DNA from: Sepioteuthis lessoniana
Lineage: Eukaryota; Mollusca; Cephalopoda; Myopsida; Loliginidae
Length of the DNA stretch: 64,000 nt
Direction: 5' to 3'
Assembly (NCBI GenBank): GCA_963585895.1
Contig: OY757916.1
Span: 19,253,027-19,317,026, forward strand
The notes under the pieces are model-generated. The model was not told the origin of the DNA, made no database searches, and was given only the letters and a program-made list of their open reading frames with translations. Position numbers and translations under genes: made by a program. The stretch's first letter is position 1, and the number at the start of each line of letters is the position of its first letter. Positions 9,966 to 19,281 of the stretch are shown piece after piece.

Positions 9966-10103
9966 GCACGCTCGCTCTCTTTCTGTCTATCTGTCACTCT
10001 TTCTCTTTTCTTTCTCTTTCTCTTTCTGTCAGTCTCTCTTTCTCTTTCTGTCTCTTTCTCTGTCTGGCTCTCTTCTCTTTCTCTCTCTACCTCTCTCACT
10101 CTG

Positions 10104-10158
<55 letters not shown>

Positions 10159-10360
10159 CTCTTCTCTTTCTCTTTGTCTCTCTTTCTCTTTCTGTCTCTC
10201 TGTCAGTTTATCTCTCTTCTCTTTCTCTTTCTGTCTCTCTCTCTATCTCTATCTATCTATCTATCTCTTTCTCTTTCTGTCTCTCTCTATATATCTATCT
10301 AGCTATCTATCTCTTTCTCTTTCTTTCGCTCGTTCTCTTTCTGTTTTTCTGTCACTCTTT

Positions 10361-10432
<72 letters not shown>

Positions 10433-10470
10433 TTCGCTTTCTGTCCCTCTCTCTCTCTTTCTCTCTACGA
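9808..10470. repeat. CT-rich satellite
   Basis: About 660 bp of (CT)n with recurring interruptions (CTCGCTCTCTTTCTGTCTGT, CACTCTTTCTCTTTC, and ATCTATCT blocks near 10245-10310). Long Ser/Leu and Arg/Glu frames on the two strands are artefacts of the repeat. Strand asymmetry is complete: almost no purines on the + strand. Confidence 0.95.
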
Positions 10471-10487
10471 GAATGAACCTTCATTTT

Positions 10488-10585
10488 GGGCCTAGGAGTA
10501 ATGGTAACGAATGGGTAATCTTACTCTTCTGCCGAGATGCAGTCGGCATATTCTACAGCCTCCCCCAGCCGAGTGGATTGATGAT
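10488..10585 (-). mobile_element. Element C, 5' domain fragment
   Basis: Reverse copy of the element C beginning: TGGGCCTAGGAGTAATGG, CCGAGATGCAGTCGGCATAT, CTACAGCCTCCCCCAGCCGA on the + strand. Confidence 0.65.
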
Positions 10586-10825
10586 AAAGTGATGACGTCA
10601 CGATCTTTAAACTACTTTTTAGACGAAATATAGATATCAGGGACAATTTTTTTTAGGAAACACAGGATTATGCAAGTGATAAACGAGCCTCAAGCTGAAA
10701 ATCTGTCCTGGCTTGTAAAATGAAAAATGAAAAATGTATTAAAATCAAAACATTTTTTTTTGTTTGTTTGTTAGTTTAGGAAAATTTTGTAGACATGTTT
10801 TTTATCTATTTTGGTTTTCCCTGTT

Positions 10826-10910
10826 TCTAACATCATATCAACCTTCGTGGGTTATTTGATGCAAAAGCCATTCTTATTTAAGAACAGCAGTGATACTAGT
10901 CCTGGTAAAT
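10826..10910 (-). mobile_element. SINE-B, 3' tail fragment
   Basis: CATATCAACCTTCGTGGGTT, then GATGCAAAAGCCATTCTTAT and AACAGCAGTGATACTA on the + strand. The head is absent. Confidence 0.65.
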
Positions 10911-11114
10911 GCGCGACCAATTAGGACTAGAGATACGCATCCGTGTAATAATAACCTCATAGACAAGGAAATAGACACATGTTTTTAAAAGTAAATGCGT
11001 ATCTCCCATCTTCTTTGGAAAACGTAGCCCTGGAAGAGGATGAGTCCTCTGTAAGAGTACGGACGTAACTACATAACACATCAGGTTAATTGACCGCACA
11101 TTTACCATGACTAG

Positions 11115-11700
11115 TTAATTTAGCAGTGACACTATTTAACCAATAACCATATTTACCAACCCCTCCGCTCGGGCAGGATACGACACAAGGTCAATTTTTA
11201 AGGGGAGTTTAACAGGTTTCAATTCAGAGTTTTTCCTTCTCCTAGACTAGTTGCCTGACCAAGGCTGAAGAACCTAGTATGCCCTACTATTTACCCATAG
11301 CTGGAAGGAGAAATATTGGATTCATACCTTTCCCAAGGGTATTAGTGTAATGTGAAATGCAATCAGTCTCGTCCCGGATTTGAACTCGTGTCGCCGTGTC
11401 CATTTCCTACGACGATAACCATTACACCACGGGCACCTTGTTTTTTTTACCAACCCCTCCGCTCGGGCAGGATATGACACAAGGTCAAATTTTTAAGCGG
11501 AGTTTAACAGGTTTGAATTCAGAGTTTTCCTTCTCCTAGACTAGTTGCCTCACCAAGGCTGAAGAACTCAATAACTGGGGGGTGATAAGGAAATTCATAC
11601 CTATCCCGTGAGAGTTCGAAAGTGAACGTAATAGGGCGACTGGATTTCGAACTACGATGTTGCCGGTCAGTAATTTAGCCACTACGTCATCAGGACTCTC
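11115..11700 (-). mobile_element. SINE-B split by SINE-A units
   Basis: Left part AGCAGTGACACTATTTAACC (11124-11143). Right part from AATAACTGGGGGGTGATAAG (from 11571) to GCCACTACGTCATCAGGA, with the CCTATCCCGTGAGAG central block. Between them lie two SINE-A units. The junctions share only CAATAAC (7 bp), so the duplication evidence is weak, but the host sequence joins correctly. Confidence 0.7.
11151..11567 (-). mobile_element. SINE-A full copy plus truncated copy
   Basis: 11151-11437 is a full reverse SINE-A (tail ACCAACCCCTCCGCTCGGGC on the +, head ending TTACACCACGGGCACC). 11447-11567 is a second copy containing only the tail half. As at 3193-3777, SINE-A appears as a head-to-tail pair. 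Confidence 0.8.
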
Positions 11701-11929
11701 CGCTTTTTAAAAATCTGTTATTGCATACTTCATTTTTGTTTTTATAATCTACATCTGAAAATATTTATATTTCTCGTTTACGTTTTGTTCATTTTGCAAC
11801 GAGACGAAATGCCATTTCGAAATTGATTTTTCCTAAGGAAAACATAAATAGAGTGAACTGATGAATTAATTCATCTAAAAGGAAAATATTTCTTACTATA
11901 TTTTCATATGTAATATTATTCTCTCCACC

Positions 11930-12024
11930 TGGACAGCATGACGTAGTAGTTAACGTGCTGAACTGGAAGATCAAAGTAAGTGAGTTCGAACTCCAGTCGC
12001 GCTGTTACGTTCATTTTCTGATAA
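11930..12024 (+). mobile_element. SINE-B head fused to LINE-1 tail
   Basis: tRNA-like head with AGTGAGTTCGAACTCCAGTC (B box) and CGCTGTTACGTTCATTTTCT. It stops at GATAAATC, where the (ATC)n end of the reverse LINE-1 begins. Confidence 0.7.
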
Positions 12025-12540
12025 ATCATCATCATCATCATCATGTCGTGCTGCTAGCACGGATTTCACTCTCTCTCTCTCTCTCTCCATTCGTCCTTAT
12101 CATCCATCACTTCCAGCAGGTCTTCAAGACTACATCCAGTATCCGTACAGAGCTGTTGCAGGTAGTTTCTAGTTTGTCAACCAACACTTGCACGTCCATG
12201 TGAAGGGGTCCATAAGAGAACGTCTTTACTTCTCCAGCATGTCTTGTTCGTCTTATTCGGATGGTTTTAGAGATGAGAGGTAGTTGGCCGTACAGCCGCA
12301 GTTTTTTTTTAAGATGTTGTTTCCAGGATTTGTTCAATATAGCTCGTAGCATTTTTGAGTAATTCCCGTCTAGCTTTTTCATTAAACGCTTTATCAGCGT
12401 CCATGTGTTGCATCCATATAGAAAAATTGACACGGCTGCGGCTTGGAAAAAGTTGCATTTTATTTTATTAGATAAGTCTGACTTCCATTTGATCGATAAC
12501 CTATCAATATCAATCCATACCTTCGCTAGTCGCATATTGG
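12025..12540 (-). pseudogene. LINE-1 ORF2 C-terminal region
   Basis: Reverse-strand frame 12535-12107 gives RLAKVWIDIDRLSIKWKSDL, then IFLYGCNTWTLIKRLMKKLD and MLRAILNKSWKQH, a well-known post-reverse-transcriptase region of an APE-class non-LTR retrotransposon. The 3' end is a short (ATG)n tract after CGTGCTAGCAGCACGACATG. The catalytic reverse transcriptase core is missing, so the copy is 5'-truncated. The clade is uncertain; the microsatellite 3' end suggests an RTE-like element. Confidence 0.8.
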
Positions 12541-12639
12541 TGTCATTTTCAGTAGGATAAATACAGTTAGGAAATGTATAAACTCCTTTGTTTACCCCCC
12601 CCTACAAGCCATGGGTTAAATAGCACAACGACTTTTCTT

Positions 12640-12770
12640 CCATAAAGATGGCTTTAGTATTAAATAACCCACGAAGGTTTGATAAGCCATTAAACCAAGG
12701 TTGGTTGGTTTTGGTTGTTTAGGTTTTATGGCATATCAACCCTTGTCAATTCGGTCATTGTCAATTCTGT
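12640..12770. mobile_element. Two SINE-B/element C tails in opposite directions
   Basis: A forward tail (AGTATTAAATAACCCACGAA, then AAGCCATTAAACC) ends near 12698. A reverse tail (GGTTTTATGGCATATCAACC) follows at about 12722-12745. Heads are absent. Confidence 0.55.
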
Positions 12771-12859
12771 CTATATATATATACATATTCAACCAAAGAT
12801 TTCAAAACGAATACTTAGGTAGGTAAAAAAAAATTATAAGCAGGATTTCATTTATTTGC

Positions 12860-13440
12860 ACAAGATTAACCAGTTTTAATTCGTCATATTTTTTAATACA
12901 ACTTTGTCTTTCTCAAGAAGGACAGAACGTCATCAATTTTGACGTTCTCGAACAGATCGGGTAAACTATTTACTTTGAAAAATCGCTTTCTGATCACAAC
13001 GAAAGCTCTGCATTCTATAATAATGTGTTTAACCGTGCAAGTTGTCAGACAGGTCAAACACTGTGGTAGTGGTTCCTGTTTCAGAATGAAAGAGTGAGTA
13101 AGCCTTGTATGACCAATTCGCAATTGGGATATAACGACTTGTTCTCTTCTTGATTTTCTTAATGCTGGTCTCCGCTCTCCCCAGGTTGGCTGAATTTGGA
13201 AGACTTTATTGTGGATGTTATTGCTCCATCGTTGTTGGCATTTTGTGTGAAGGAATTTATTAATAGTTGGTTTCAGGTCAGTATATGGAATCCTGGATTT
13301 ATCGGGGGTCAGATCTAAGGACGATTTGGCTGCCGAGTCTCCTCTTTCTTTCCCTCTCACTCCAATGTGGCTTGGGGTCCAGCATATAATTATTCATTTT
13401 CTATTTGACATAGAGTCTAATCTACTCAACAGTTTAATAA
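12860..13440 (-). pseudogene. LINE-3 C-terminal remnant (jockey/CR1-like)
   Basis: The reverse frame 13360-12893 contains IPYTDLKPTINKF, KCQQRWSNNIHNK, then LRIGHTRLTHSFILKQEPLP and CLTC..CTVKHIIIECRAF. This is the conserved tail after RNase H in jockey/CR1-like LINEs, with a C..C..H..C metal-binding pattern. The upstream end continues as RGKERGDSAAKSSL. The opening WTPSHIGV-like motif of RNase H is visible in another frame near 13365, so the copy is frameshifted. No intact reverse transcriptase lies nearby. Confidence 0.7.
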
Positions 13441-13564
13441 GAGGGTTCTGAAATTTTTTTTATTCCTTAATGATAGTAAGACAAAAAAAAAAAAACCCAA
13501 ATCAACTTGTAGTCCTTTAACTACTAATATATCTGATTCTGGTTATGAAATTGAATTAACTTTT

Positions 13565-14030
13565 ATAAAAATCTTGAGGGGGTTGAGGGGCACTGATTTG
13601 TATCTTTGTTTTTTTTTGTTTTTTTTTTTTTTGTTTCTTCGGGGAAAGAGGCTTTGTTTTTGTCTGTTATTTTTTGGTGGTAGGAAATGTTTTGTTTTTA
13701 CTAGGAAAAAAAATCCTAGCAAAAACTGTATACTTTTTTTGGTGGGGGATTTGATTATTTATTATTCTGTTTTGTTTTTGGAGGTGTTTTTTTTTGGGGG
13801 GGGGGTTCCTGGCCTTTTTTGGAAAGAGGTTGATTTTTGTTTTGGGGGGAGTTGGTGGAATAGAATTTGTTTTTGTTTTGCTTTTGCTAGTTTTTTGTTT
13901 TGTTTTTTTTGTTTTTTGCTTCTTTAGGGGTTTTATTAGAAAAGAGGGTTTTTTTGACGGTGAGTCTTTTTTGTTGTTGTTGTTGTTTTTTTACGGTGAT
14001 ATTTTTAGAGACGGTATTTGAAAAAGTTCA
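13565..14030. repeat. G/T-rich, C-poor tract
   Basis: About 465 bp in which the + strand is nearly all T and G with few C, including G-runs such as GGGGTTGAGGGG and a run of about 12 G near 13795-13806. The overlapping Phe/Gly-rich frames are compositional. The tract ends at the target duplication of the following SINE-G. Confidence 0.75.
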
Positions 14031-14051
14031 AGAGCTGATATTCAGCGCCAT

Positions 14052-14378
14052 GGGCTGATTTCAATCGGCTTAATCCAGTTGATGGAACACACTTTGGCTG
14101 GCCGTGGTGTCAGCGGCACGGATCTGTTCGGGTGTGTCTCGTCACTGGACATACCTCGAACCTCGGGGTGGGGGCGTCCACACAGCCTTTAACCTATCTC
14201 GGAGGTGATAGGTTTATCGCCTGGCGCCTGAGGCATCCCTTTTTAGGGAAATGTCGACGGGGCCTGAGGCATTTTTGGAGTCGCCGAGCGCGTCTTGGCT
14301 ACGGTCCTGCGCCCGGACCCACCTTATAAAATGCCTTGTGCCACACTCATCCGATTGGTGGGACGGCTGACAAATACC
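14052..14378 (+). mobile_element. SINE-G (alpha subtype) with 18-bp target duplication
   Basis: Flanked by GCTGATATTCAGCGCCAT (14034-14051) and GCTGACATTCAGCGCCAT (14379-14396), one mismatch. GC-rich body: GGCCGTGGTGTCAGCGGCAC, GGTTTATCGCCTGGCGCC, CCTTTTTAGGGAAATGTCGA, TTATAAAATGCCTTGTGCCA, and the terminal GGTGGGACGGCTGACAAATA. The small frames inside (forward and reverse) are not genes. Confidence 0.85.
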
Positions 14379-14399
14379 GCTGACATTCAGCGCCATTTT

Positions 14400-15020
14400 T
14401 AACAAGTTCACCGACAGTACTAAAAATACATTTGTAGTTTATAGAATAACTTCAAACAAATGACATCGGGATAAAATGCCTTATTATAAACTTATTATTG
14501 ATTGTGTGCGTGGTTCACAGTCATAACTACAAAACATAAATGCGACAGAGATTTTAAAAAGTAATTTTCAAGTGATAACTGCTTCAGTGATTTACTTTGG
14601 TTACAAGAGCCGGCAACAATTTGCTTTTTACTCACCACATCAAAACTCATAACTTCGTAAATCAATTTTATAACTCGTATATTTTTATGTTTCCTTTATA
14701 GCAAATGGATTATTTATTAATGTTTCTAGTGATTTACTAAGCTAAGCCGAGATATTGGTTTATTATAGGTGTGCGTGAAAAAGCTATAAGAGACAGGGGA
14801 CGCAGTCCGAAAATTTTCGAAAACCACTGGTTTGGCAAAAGACCAACTGGAATAAAACGTACGTTAAAAATATTTTGCTACACTATTCTTTTTTTGTTTG
14901 ATAGAATCTGTTTTTGCCTGCCAAGAAAATCAGTATTCGAAATCTTGGCGTTTTATCTGTGCTCGAATATTGGCCACTTGCAATTGGGGAAAAATGGTAT
15001 CTATCTAATCTGTTTATATA
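14400..15020. other. Unassigned sequence
   Basis: AT-rich, with no recognised repeat or domain. The 98-codon forward frame starting at 14771 shows no family signature. Confidence 0.5.
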
Positions 15021-15024
15021 TTTA

Positions 15025-15160
15025 CCCAACCCCTCTACATGACCAGAGTTTGACATACCTTTCTTAAAGGTATTAGTTCTATGGGAAGTGCAAACAGCTT
15101 CGTCAAAAATTTAAACTTAAGTCTCAGTGTTCATTTCCAACAACGGTAACCATTACCTTT
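15025..15160 (-). mobile_element. SINE-A, old copy
   Basis: Decayed reverse SINE-A: ACCCAACCCCTCTACATGAC, CCTTTCTTAAAGGTATTAG, then CAACGGTAACCATTACC on the + strand. Confidence 0.55.
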
Positions 15161-15167
15161 TCGGGAA

Positions 15168-15430
15168 TCACGTAATCTGTTTATGGCATCCGCCAGTCTC
15201 ATGACATCCAATGAATTTCAACACAGGTATTGGCAAGATTGTATGGAAATCCGGCAGTTGCCCATGCAGCAGGTCTCCTCTCGTCACGACACCAATGTTA
15301 TCAAAGAGAAGTGATATAAAGTCATATATACAAGTTGCCCGAACAAGGTTAAACACTATGTTGTATAACCTTAGGAAATCCAGTTCCTGGTTTTGCCAAT
15401 CGACTAGGGCAAGTTTCTCTGTGACATTGA
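15168..15430 (-). other. Unexplained reverse open frame
   Basis: The reverse strand is open for 99 codons from 15467. The first dozen codons (YSTAPADWAN) come from the neighbouring element C, but the remainder (VDWQNQELDFLRLYNIVFNL, then FISLLFDNIGVV, then DFHTILPIPVLKFIGCH) is not repeat-derived and has a protein-like composition. AG at the start of AGAAACTTGCC could be a splice acceptor. I see no clear donor and no family match. It may be a chance frame, a transposon fragment or an old exon. Confidence 0.2.
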
Positions 15431-15436
15431 TTGGGT

Positions 15437-15790
15437 TTGCCCAGTCGGCTGGGGCTGTAGAATACACTGACTGGTTTCGGCAGAGGGGTAAAAACCCGCA
15501 CCCTCAACGAGTGTTCTGGTTATGACACTAAACAATCTGATGATGAGGTTCCAACTATACTGGAACTTTGGGGAATGCGCAGTACTCCTTCATTGCCATC
15601 GCTACCAAGTCCACTCGCGCCAGAAGTGGTAGAACTTGATAGGGTCCTATCTATGGGTCAAATAGAACTAAACTGTATACTTTTTCTAAACTGAATTGTT
15701 TGAAATGAAACTGTTTTTTTACATTGAAACTGTGTACTTATGCTAAACTGAATTGTTTGAAATAGAACTGTTTAAATATATATAAATGTA
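15437..15790 (+). mobile_element. Element C, 5' domain and first internal units
   Basis: Begins CCCAGTCGGCTGGGGCTGTA, includes ACGAGTGTTCTGGTTATGAC and GATAGGGTCCTATCTATGGG, then internal AAACTGAATTGTTTGAAATA units. No tail is seen. Confidence 0.75.
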
Positions 15791-15918
15791 TCTAATATAT
15801 ATTTATCTATTTATCATTATTATATAATAGCTCTATCCTAGATTTTGAACACTCTCCATATTGTATTGCACTTGGTTCAACACATACCCACTAAGTGATT
15901 TAGTGACAACCAATACTC

Positions 15919-15920
<2 letters not shown>

Positions 15921-15972
<52 letters not shown>
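15921..15972. repeat. (TA)n microsatellite
   Basis: About 26 TA units, next to element C internal units in the reverse direction. Confidence 0.95.
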
Positions 15973-15977
<5 letters not shown>

Positions 15978-15989
15978 TAAATGAATTGT

Positions 15990-16385
15990 TTGTAGATAAC
16001 AGTTTCAAACGAGTCAGAGCTCATTTGTTTGCGCACTAATGGTTTTAAATGTTGCTATTTGTATTCACACGATTAAATGGTTTCCAATATTGCTTTCTAG
16101 CACTAATAGTTCTTTTCGTACACAAATGGTCTCTATAAACAGTTCAATTTGACCCTTTATGGGACCCTAACAGGTACTATCACTCCGGGTCAGCGTGGAC
16201 CAGCGAGTAATGGCGATGAATGGAAAGTCCACATTCGCCAAAAATCCAGAATTGGAGCCTCACCATCCAATACAGTTTAGTGTCATACTCAAGACACTCG
16301 TTGAAAGGGTCTTATTCCTCTGCAGAGATGCAATTGGCGTATTATAGTACCCCAACCGACTAGGTTGTATGATATTAAGTATTCC
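15990..16385 (-). mobile_element. Element C, reverse copy
   Basis: Internal units at 15990-16140, then the 5' domain: GGACCCTAACAGGTACTATC, CTCCGGGTCAGCGTGGACC, GTGTCATACTCAAGACACTC and CCCCAACCGACTAGG on the + strand. Confidence 0.75.
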
Positions 16386-16424
16386 TATCTAATACAAATA
16401 ATTTGCTTTCAGTTGTATAGTTTC

Positions 16425-16735
16425 AAGTAGTCCTATATAATACTCATAATTTATCCACAATTATAAGTAAAGTTGGCGACTTCAGTCGAGGGTGACCCAA
16501 AGGCTCCCTTTTCAATAGCTACTACACCGAGGTGTAGGGGAGGGCGCTACTCCATTTCCAGGATTGCTACACTTTACTCTTGATCCTCACCTTATAGTGC
16601 TGAGTGCTAAACAAGGCGGCATCAAGTACCATTTTTTTTAGTCTTTGGTATGACTCAACCTGGGATTGAACCCCGGTCTCCCGGACCATTGGTGAACACT
16701 CTACTCATTAGCCAACGGCCCGGTATATCCTCAAT
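16425..16735 (-). mobile_element. SINE-D inside element C repeat
   Basis: SINE-D occupies about 16466-16731 between CAATTATA at 16458-16465 and 16732-16739. Head on the reverse strand: TTGGCTAATGAGTAGAGTG and GACCGGGGTTCAATCCCAGG. The leader matches the one before the SINE-D at 9154. Confidence 0.75.
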
Positions 16736-16744
16736 TATAGTAAG

Positions 16745-17005
16745 TAAGTAAAGTCGGCGACCTTAGTCGAGGGTGACCCGAAGGCTCCCTTTTCAATAGC
16801 TTCTACACCGAGGTAGTAGCTACTACACCGCTACTCCTTTTCCTGGATCGCTCCACTTTACTCTTGATCCCTACCTTATATTACTGAGTGTTAAGCAAAG
16901 AGGTATCAAGTACCATTTATTGAGTCTTTGGTACGACTCGACCTGGGATTGAACCCAGGTCTCCCGGGCTACTGGCAAACACTCTAACCATCATGCCAAT
17001 ATGGT
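16745..17005 (-). mobile_element. SINE-D, second adjacent copy
   Basis: Directly follows the previous SINE-D in the same direction. It has a small internal duplication (ACCGAGGTAGTAGCTACTACACC at 16807-16830). Head: GACCTGGGTTCAATCCCAGG on the reverse strand. Confidence 0.8.
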
Positions 17006-17009
17006 ATTA

Positions 17010-17500
17010 AGTATTTATATCTAATGATAACATTTTAGATATTCCTGTCTAATACTAACAATTAAATAGTTTAAGTAACTATTGCTATTTGATTATAATC
17101 ATCTGTTTGCACCCATTCATATAGTTTCAAGTATTCCTATCTAACATCAATAATTTGCACACAATTTAATGGTTTCAAGTAACTAATAATGATAATCCTT
17201 AGTAAACCATCATAGCTTCAAGAGACTATTTTTAATGCGAATAGTTTGAACATAGTTATATGGTATTAAATTTTCCGATCTAATATGAATATTTTTTAGT
17301 TTACTCATAGATGTACAACCACTCTGGGCCAGAATGGTTCTTGGAGTAATGGTAATGAAAGGGTGACTCCATACTCCTCAAAGCTCAAGAATAAGAACCT
17401 TACAACAGGATGCAGTTTAGTATCCTACCCAGATTACACTTTTTGGAAGGGTCTTACCCCCTCTGCAGAGGATGATGTTGGTGTATTATAAACCGCCCTA
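17010..17500 (-). mobile_element. Element C, reverse copy
   Basis: Internal units (TTCAAGTATTCCTATCTAAC, TTTGCACCCATTCATATAG) to about 17310, then the 5' domain (CACTCTGGGCCAGAATGG, GGGTCTTACCCCCTCTGCAG). Confidence 0.7.
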
Positions 17501-18010
17501 AAAAAAGTGTGCACCCATCAGAGATGGGTAAAAGCTGATTATTTGTCATGGCATAAAAGCAATAATCATGATTTATTTTATTTTGTGTCAAATCTATTAT
17601 AACTGGTGTTGTCACTGATCGTTTCGTAAAACTCTAAGAATACATTCATACTATAGCAAAAATTTATTTCACTAAAAGATAAAAATAAAAAATAAAAATG
17701 AAAACAAATGAAAGAACAAAGAATCTCGCGTGACTTAGTAATATAAATAAACTTTGGTTTACGATAAAATTCTGTTCATTAACATAAAACTAAATGTTTG
17801 TAGTGCTTTAAATTCTTCTTTTTTTTTTTTTTTTTTTTTTTTTTAGTTCTCCGGCACCATAAAAATAAAAGAACGATTCGTTTAGGTCGAAATTGGTTTT
17901 TGCTTAAATAAATGAGAGACATTCGATAAATAAGGGGAATTTTTTGAACAAAGCAAAATAACGTTTTTTTATCAGAATTTTTTCCATGAATGTAAATTGT
18001 GTGTTGTAGA
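17500..18010. other. Unassigned sequence with T-tract
   Basis: No gene seen. A run of about 25 T at 17819-17844 reads as poly-Lys on the reverse strand. Confidence 0.5.
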
Positions 18011-18012
18011 GT

Positions 18013-18240
18013 CCCCATGGAATTGTGGCTAGCGGCCAGGACTGCAACATGATAGTAATCGAGTTCAAACTCTAGTCACGCAATAACTTCCATTTTCGGA
18101 CTAATAACCTTAGAAAAATATGAACACCCTTATCCCCGCACCTCTTCTACAAGGATTGCTATGGCATCTATGTTCTTCTACAAGGATTGCTATGGCATTA
18201 AATAACCCACGAAGGTTGATATGTCATTAAATATAGAAAC
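18013..18240 (+). mobile_element. SINE-B, full but diverged
   Basis: Head GGAATTGTGGCTAGCGGCC and AATCGAGTTCAAACTCTAGT (B box), then central and tail regions. The segment TTCTACAAGGATTGCTATGG is duplicated in tandem (about 18147 and 18175). Ends TAACCCACGAAGGTTGATAT. Confidence 0.7.
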
Positions 18241-18244
18241 CAAA

Positions 18245-19260
18245 CTTATTGCCCAGTTGGCTGGGGCTGTAGCAGGGTAAGATCCCCCAACCAGTGTTCT
18301 GGATATGACACTAAACAATCCGATGGTGGGGTTCCAGTGATGCTGGAACTTTGGGGAATGCGGAGTACCCCTTCATTGCCATCACTCCCAGGTCCACTCT
18401 GGCCCACAGTGGTAGCACCTGATAAGGGTCCTATCTATGGGTCAAACAGAACTAAACCGTGGTTTGAGTTGACTGTTTTTTGCATTTGAACTGCGTATTT
18501 ATGCTAAAATGAATTGTTTAAAATAGAACTGTTTTGACCTCTAAACTGTGTAAACTGAATTATCTGAAATAAAACTGTTTTGACATTAACTCTGTGGCTG
18601 TGGCTGTAGAATACACCGACTGCACCTCTGCAGAGAGGTAAGAACTCCCCCACCAATGAGTGTCCTGGTAATATGACACTAAACGATCTGATGGTGAGGC
18701 TTCAGTGATGCTGGAGCTTTGAGGAATGCAGAGCACCACTTTATTGCCATCGCTCCCAGGTTCAGTCTGGCCCAGAGTGGCAGCACCTGATAGGGACCTC
18801 TCTATGGGTTCAATAGAACTAAACTGTTTACTTATGCTAAACTGAATTGTTTGAATTACGACTGTTTGACTAAACTGAATAGCTTGAAATAGAAATGTTT
18901 TTCACAATTAAACTGTTCTTACATTTAAACTGCGTGCTTATGCTAAACTGAATTGTTTGAAATGGAACTGTTTTTGACGTTGAAACTCTAGTTACACTAA
19001 ACTGAATTGTTTAATATAGAACTGTTTTGACATTTAACTGTGTGTAAACAAAATCAATACTTATACTAAACTGAATTAGCTGAATTAGAGCTGTTTGAAT
19101 AAACTGAATAGCTTGAAATAGAAACGTTTTTGACAATTAAACTCTGTAGTCATGCTAAACTGAATTGTTTGAAATAGAACTGACTATTTGCATTAAAATT
19201 GATTTGGCGTTAAATAACCAACAAAGGTTGATATGCCATAAAACCCAACCAACCAACCAA
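18245..19260 (+). mobile_element. Two element C copies in tandem
   Basis: First 5' domain at 18250-18470, second at about 18597-18810, each followed by internal units. One tail (TTGGCGTTAAATAACCAACA, then ATATGCCATAAAACCC) ends the pair at about 19195-19250. The first copy lacks its own tail, so this may be a dimeric retroposition. Confidence 0.75.
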
Positions 19261-19281
19261 TAAACCAAACTAAATCAAATG

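Noticed and set aside
9712-10484. Arg/Glu-rich and Ser/Leu-rich open frames
   Set aside because: Both strands of the CT satellite are open because the repeat lacks stop codons; not proteins.
13574-14021. Phe/Gly-rich overlapping frames
   Set aside because: Explained by the G/T-rich tract.
14132-14411. Open frames on both strands near 14.1-14.4 kb
   Set aside because: Contained within the SINE-G insertion 14052-14378.
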